Of a stretch of DNA of 6,614 bases, positions 6,278 through 6,614 are shown in pieces. The translations under genes and the position numbers were made by a program. The DNA comes from an uncultured Verrucomicrobiota bacterium. GTDB taxonomy: Bacteria; Verrucomicrobiota; Verrucomicrobiia; Chthoniobacterales; SZAS-18. The stretch lies in NCBI GenBank assembly GCA_937871685.1, contig CALMOL010000461.1, positions 1-6,614 on the forward strand. Direction: 5' to 3'. The notes under the pieces were generated by a model. That model saw nothing but the letters and a program-made list of their open reading frames with translations. It was not told the DNA's origin and did not search any database. Numbering within the stretch: position 1 is the first letter of the stretch; each line of letters starts with the position of its first letter.

Positions 6278-6523
6278 ATGATCGAGCTCGAAATCTACGC
6301 CCGCGGCGTCCGCGACATGGACAAGATCCTGGAACTCGATCACCTCCTGTCCGCCCTGCCCGGCCTGCGCTCCAAGGTCGATCGCAACCACGACCTCGTC
6401 TATCTCGAGGTGGACGAGCCCGTCGATGTTTCCGCCGCGCAGATCGAGGCCGCCTTCCGGCGCGCCGGCCTCAACCCCCGTTTCGTCGGGGCGCTGCCCC
6501 CGGAGCTGGCACCGGCGGGCTGA
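6278..6523 (+). CDS. Small HMA-like (ferredoxin-fold) protein lacking the CxxC motif, 81 aa
   Basis: ATG 6278 is preferred over the TTG at 6230, because the 16 residues between them are Pro/Arg-rich and unlike a protein start; the ribosome-binding site is weak. The predicted order is beta (IELEIYARG), helix (MDKILELDHLLSALPG), beta (LRSKVDRNHD), beta (LVYLEVDEP), helix (SAAQIEAAFRRAGL), beta (NPRFVG). This is the layout of heavy-metal-associated domains, including a central 'LPGL' and the 'AGL' after helix 2. The metal-binding CxxC expected after strand 1 is replaced by GVRDMDKI, so it probably does not carry copper in the usual way. No cysteine occurs anywhere. A regulatory or protein-binding ferredoxin-like role is possible. 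Third positions return to strongly G/C-biased, native-looking usage. Its 3' end overlaps a likely convergent gene on the other strand. Confidence 0.75.
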   Translation: MIELEIYARGVRDMDKILELDHLLSALPGLRSKVDRNHDLVYLEVDEPVDVSAAQIEAAFRRAGLNPRFVGALPPELAPAG

Positions 6524-6614
6524 CCTTCGGCGCGGCCGCCGCGCCCCCATTCCCGTTCCCCGCCGACGCCCCGCGCAGCTCCGCGAAGATCAGCCGCCCC
6601 GCCGACGTCTGCAC
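6471..6614 (-). CDS. C-terminal end of a reverse-strand gene (partial, unidentified)
   Basis: On the reverse strand, reading inward from the right edge, one frame is open for 47 codons to TGA at 6473-6471. It begins VQTSAGRLIFAELRG and trails into a Gly/Ala/Pro-rich tail (GNGNGGAAAAPKVSPPVPAP). Nearly every codon up to ~6500 ends in G or C, as in the real genes to the left. The only competing reverse frame that is open has poorer third positions. The low-complexity tail fits the C-terminus of a larger protein whose body lies outside the window. If real, it converges on the HMA-like gene and overlaps its last 53 bases. The product cannot be named. Confidence 0.42.
   Translation of the reverse strand: MQTSAGRLIFAELRGASAGNGNGGAAAAPKVSPPVPAPGAAPRRNGG

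Overview
The window is GC-rich (roughly two thirds G+C by eye, with third codon positions almost all G or C in the main genes). It reads as a chromosome segment of a Verrucomicrobiota bacterium, most plausibly of the Opitutales/Opitutaceae type. The support for this is indirect: a very large secreted-type protein, followed by a thrombospondin-type-3 (calcium-binding) exoprotein whose C-terminal beta domain has the 'YAVEASTDLVTW' signature common in Verrucomicrobiota exoproteins. No rRNA, tRNA or housekeeping marker is present to confirm it.

Layout, left to right. (1) Positions 3-3626, + strand, carry the last ~1,207 residues of a giant protein whose start lies outside the window. Its final third runs from a long alanine-rich amphipathic helical region into a beta-rich C-terminal domain, an order that resembles the pore-forming plus TcB-binding end of Tc-toxin A subunits. 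(2) Positions 3847-5034, same strand, encode a secreted protein with three DxDxDG calcium loops; its start is uncertain (3676, 3847 or 3994). These two genes probably form one module: a large surface or secreted machine followed by a small calcium-stabilised exported partner.

From about 5035 the character changes to a patchwork of small accessory genes. It holds a 57-aa zinc-ribbon-like ORF (5071-5244), a hairpin-rich intergenic block that looks like a REP or interspersed repeat (5247-5387), and a 43-codon piece resembling the N-terminus of a cupin gene (5448-5579). Next come a complete DUF4256 gene (5655-6227) with lower GC, and an 81-aa ferredoxin-fold protein resembling a heavy-metal-associated domain without its CxxC (6278-6523). 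At the right edge, the tail of a reverse-strand gene probably converges on and overlaps this last gene.

The most interesting item is the Tc-toxin-A-like C-terminus of the giant protein. That resemblance rests on motif order and recalled family sequences, not on a search. No CRISPR array, insertion sequence, phage gene or RNA gene was recognised.
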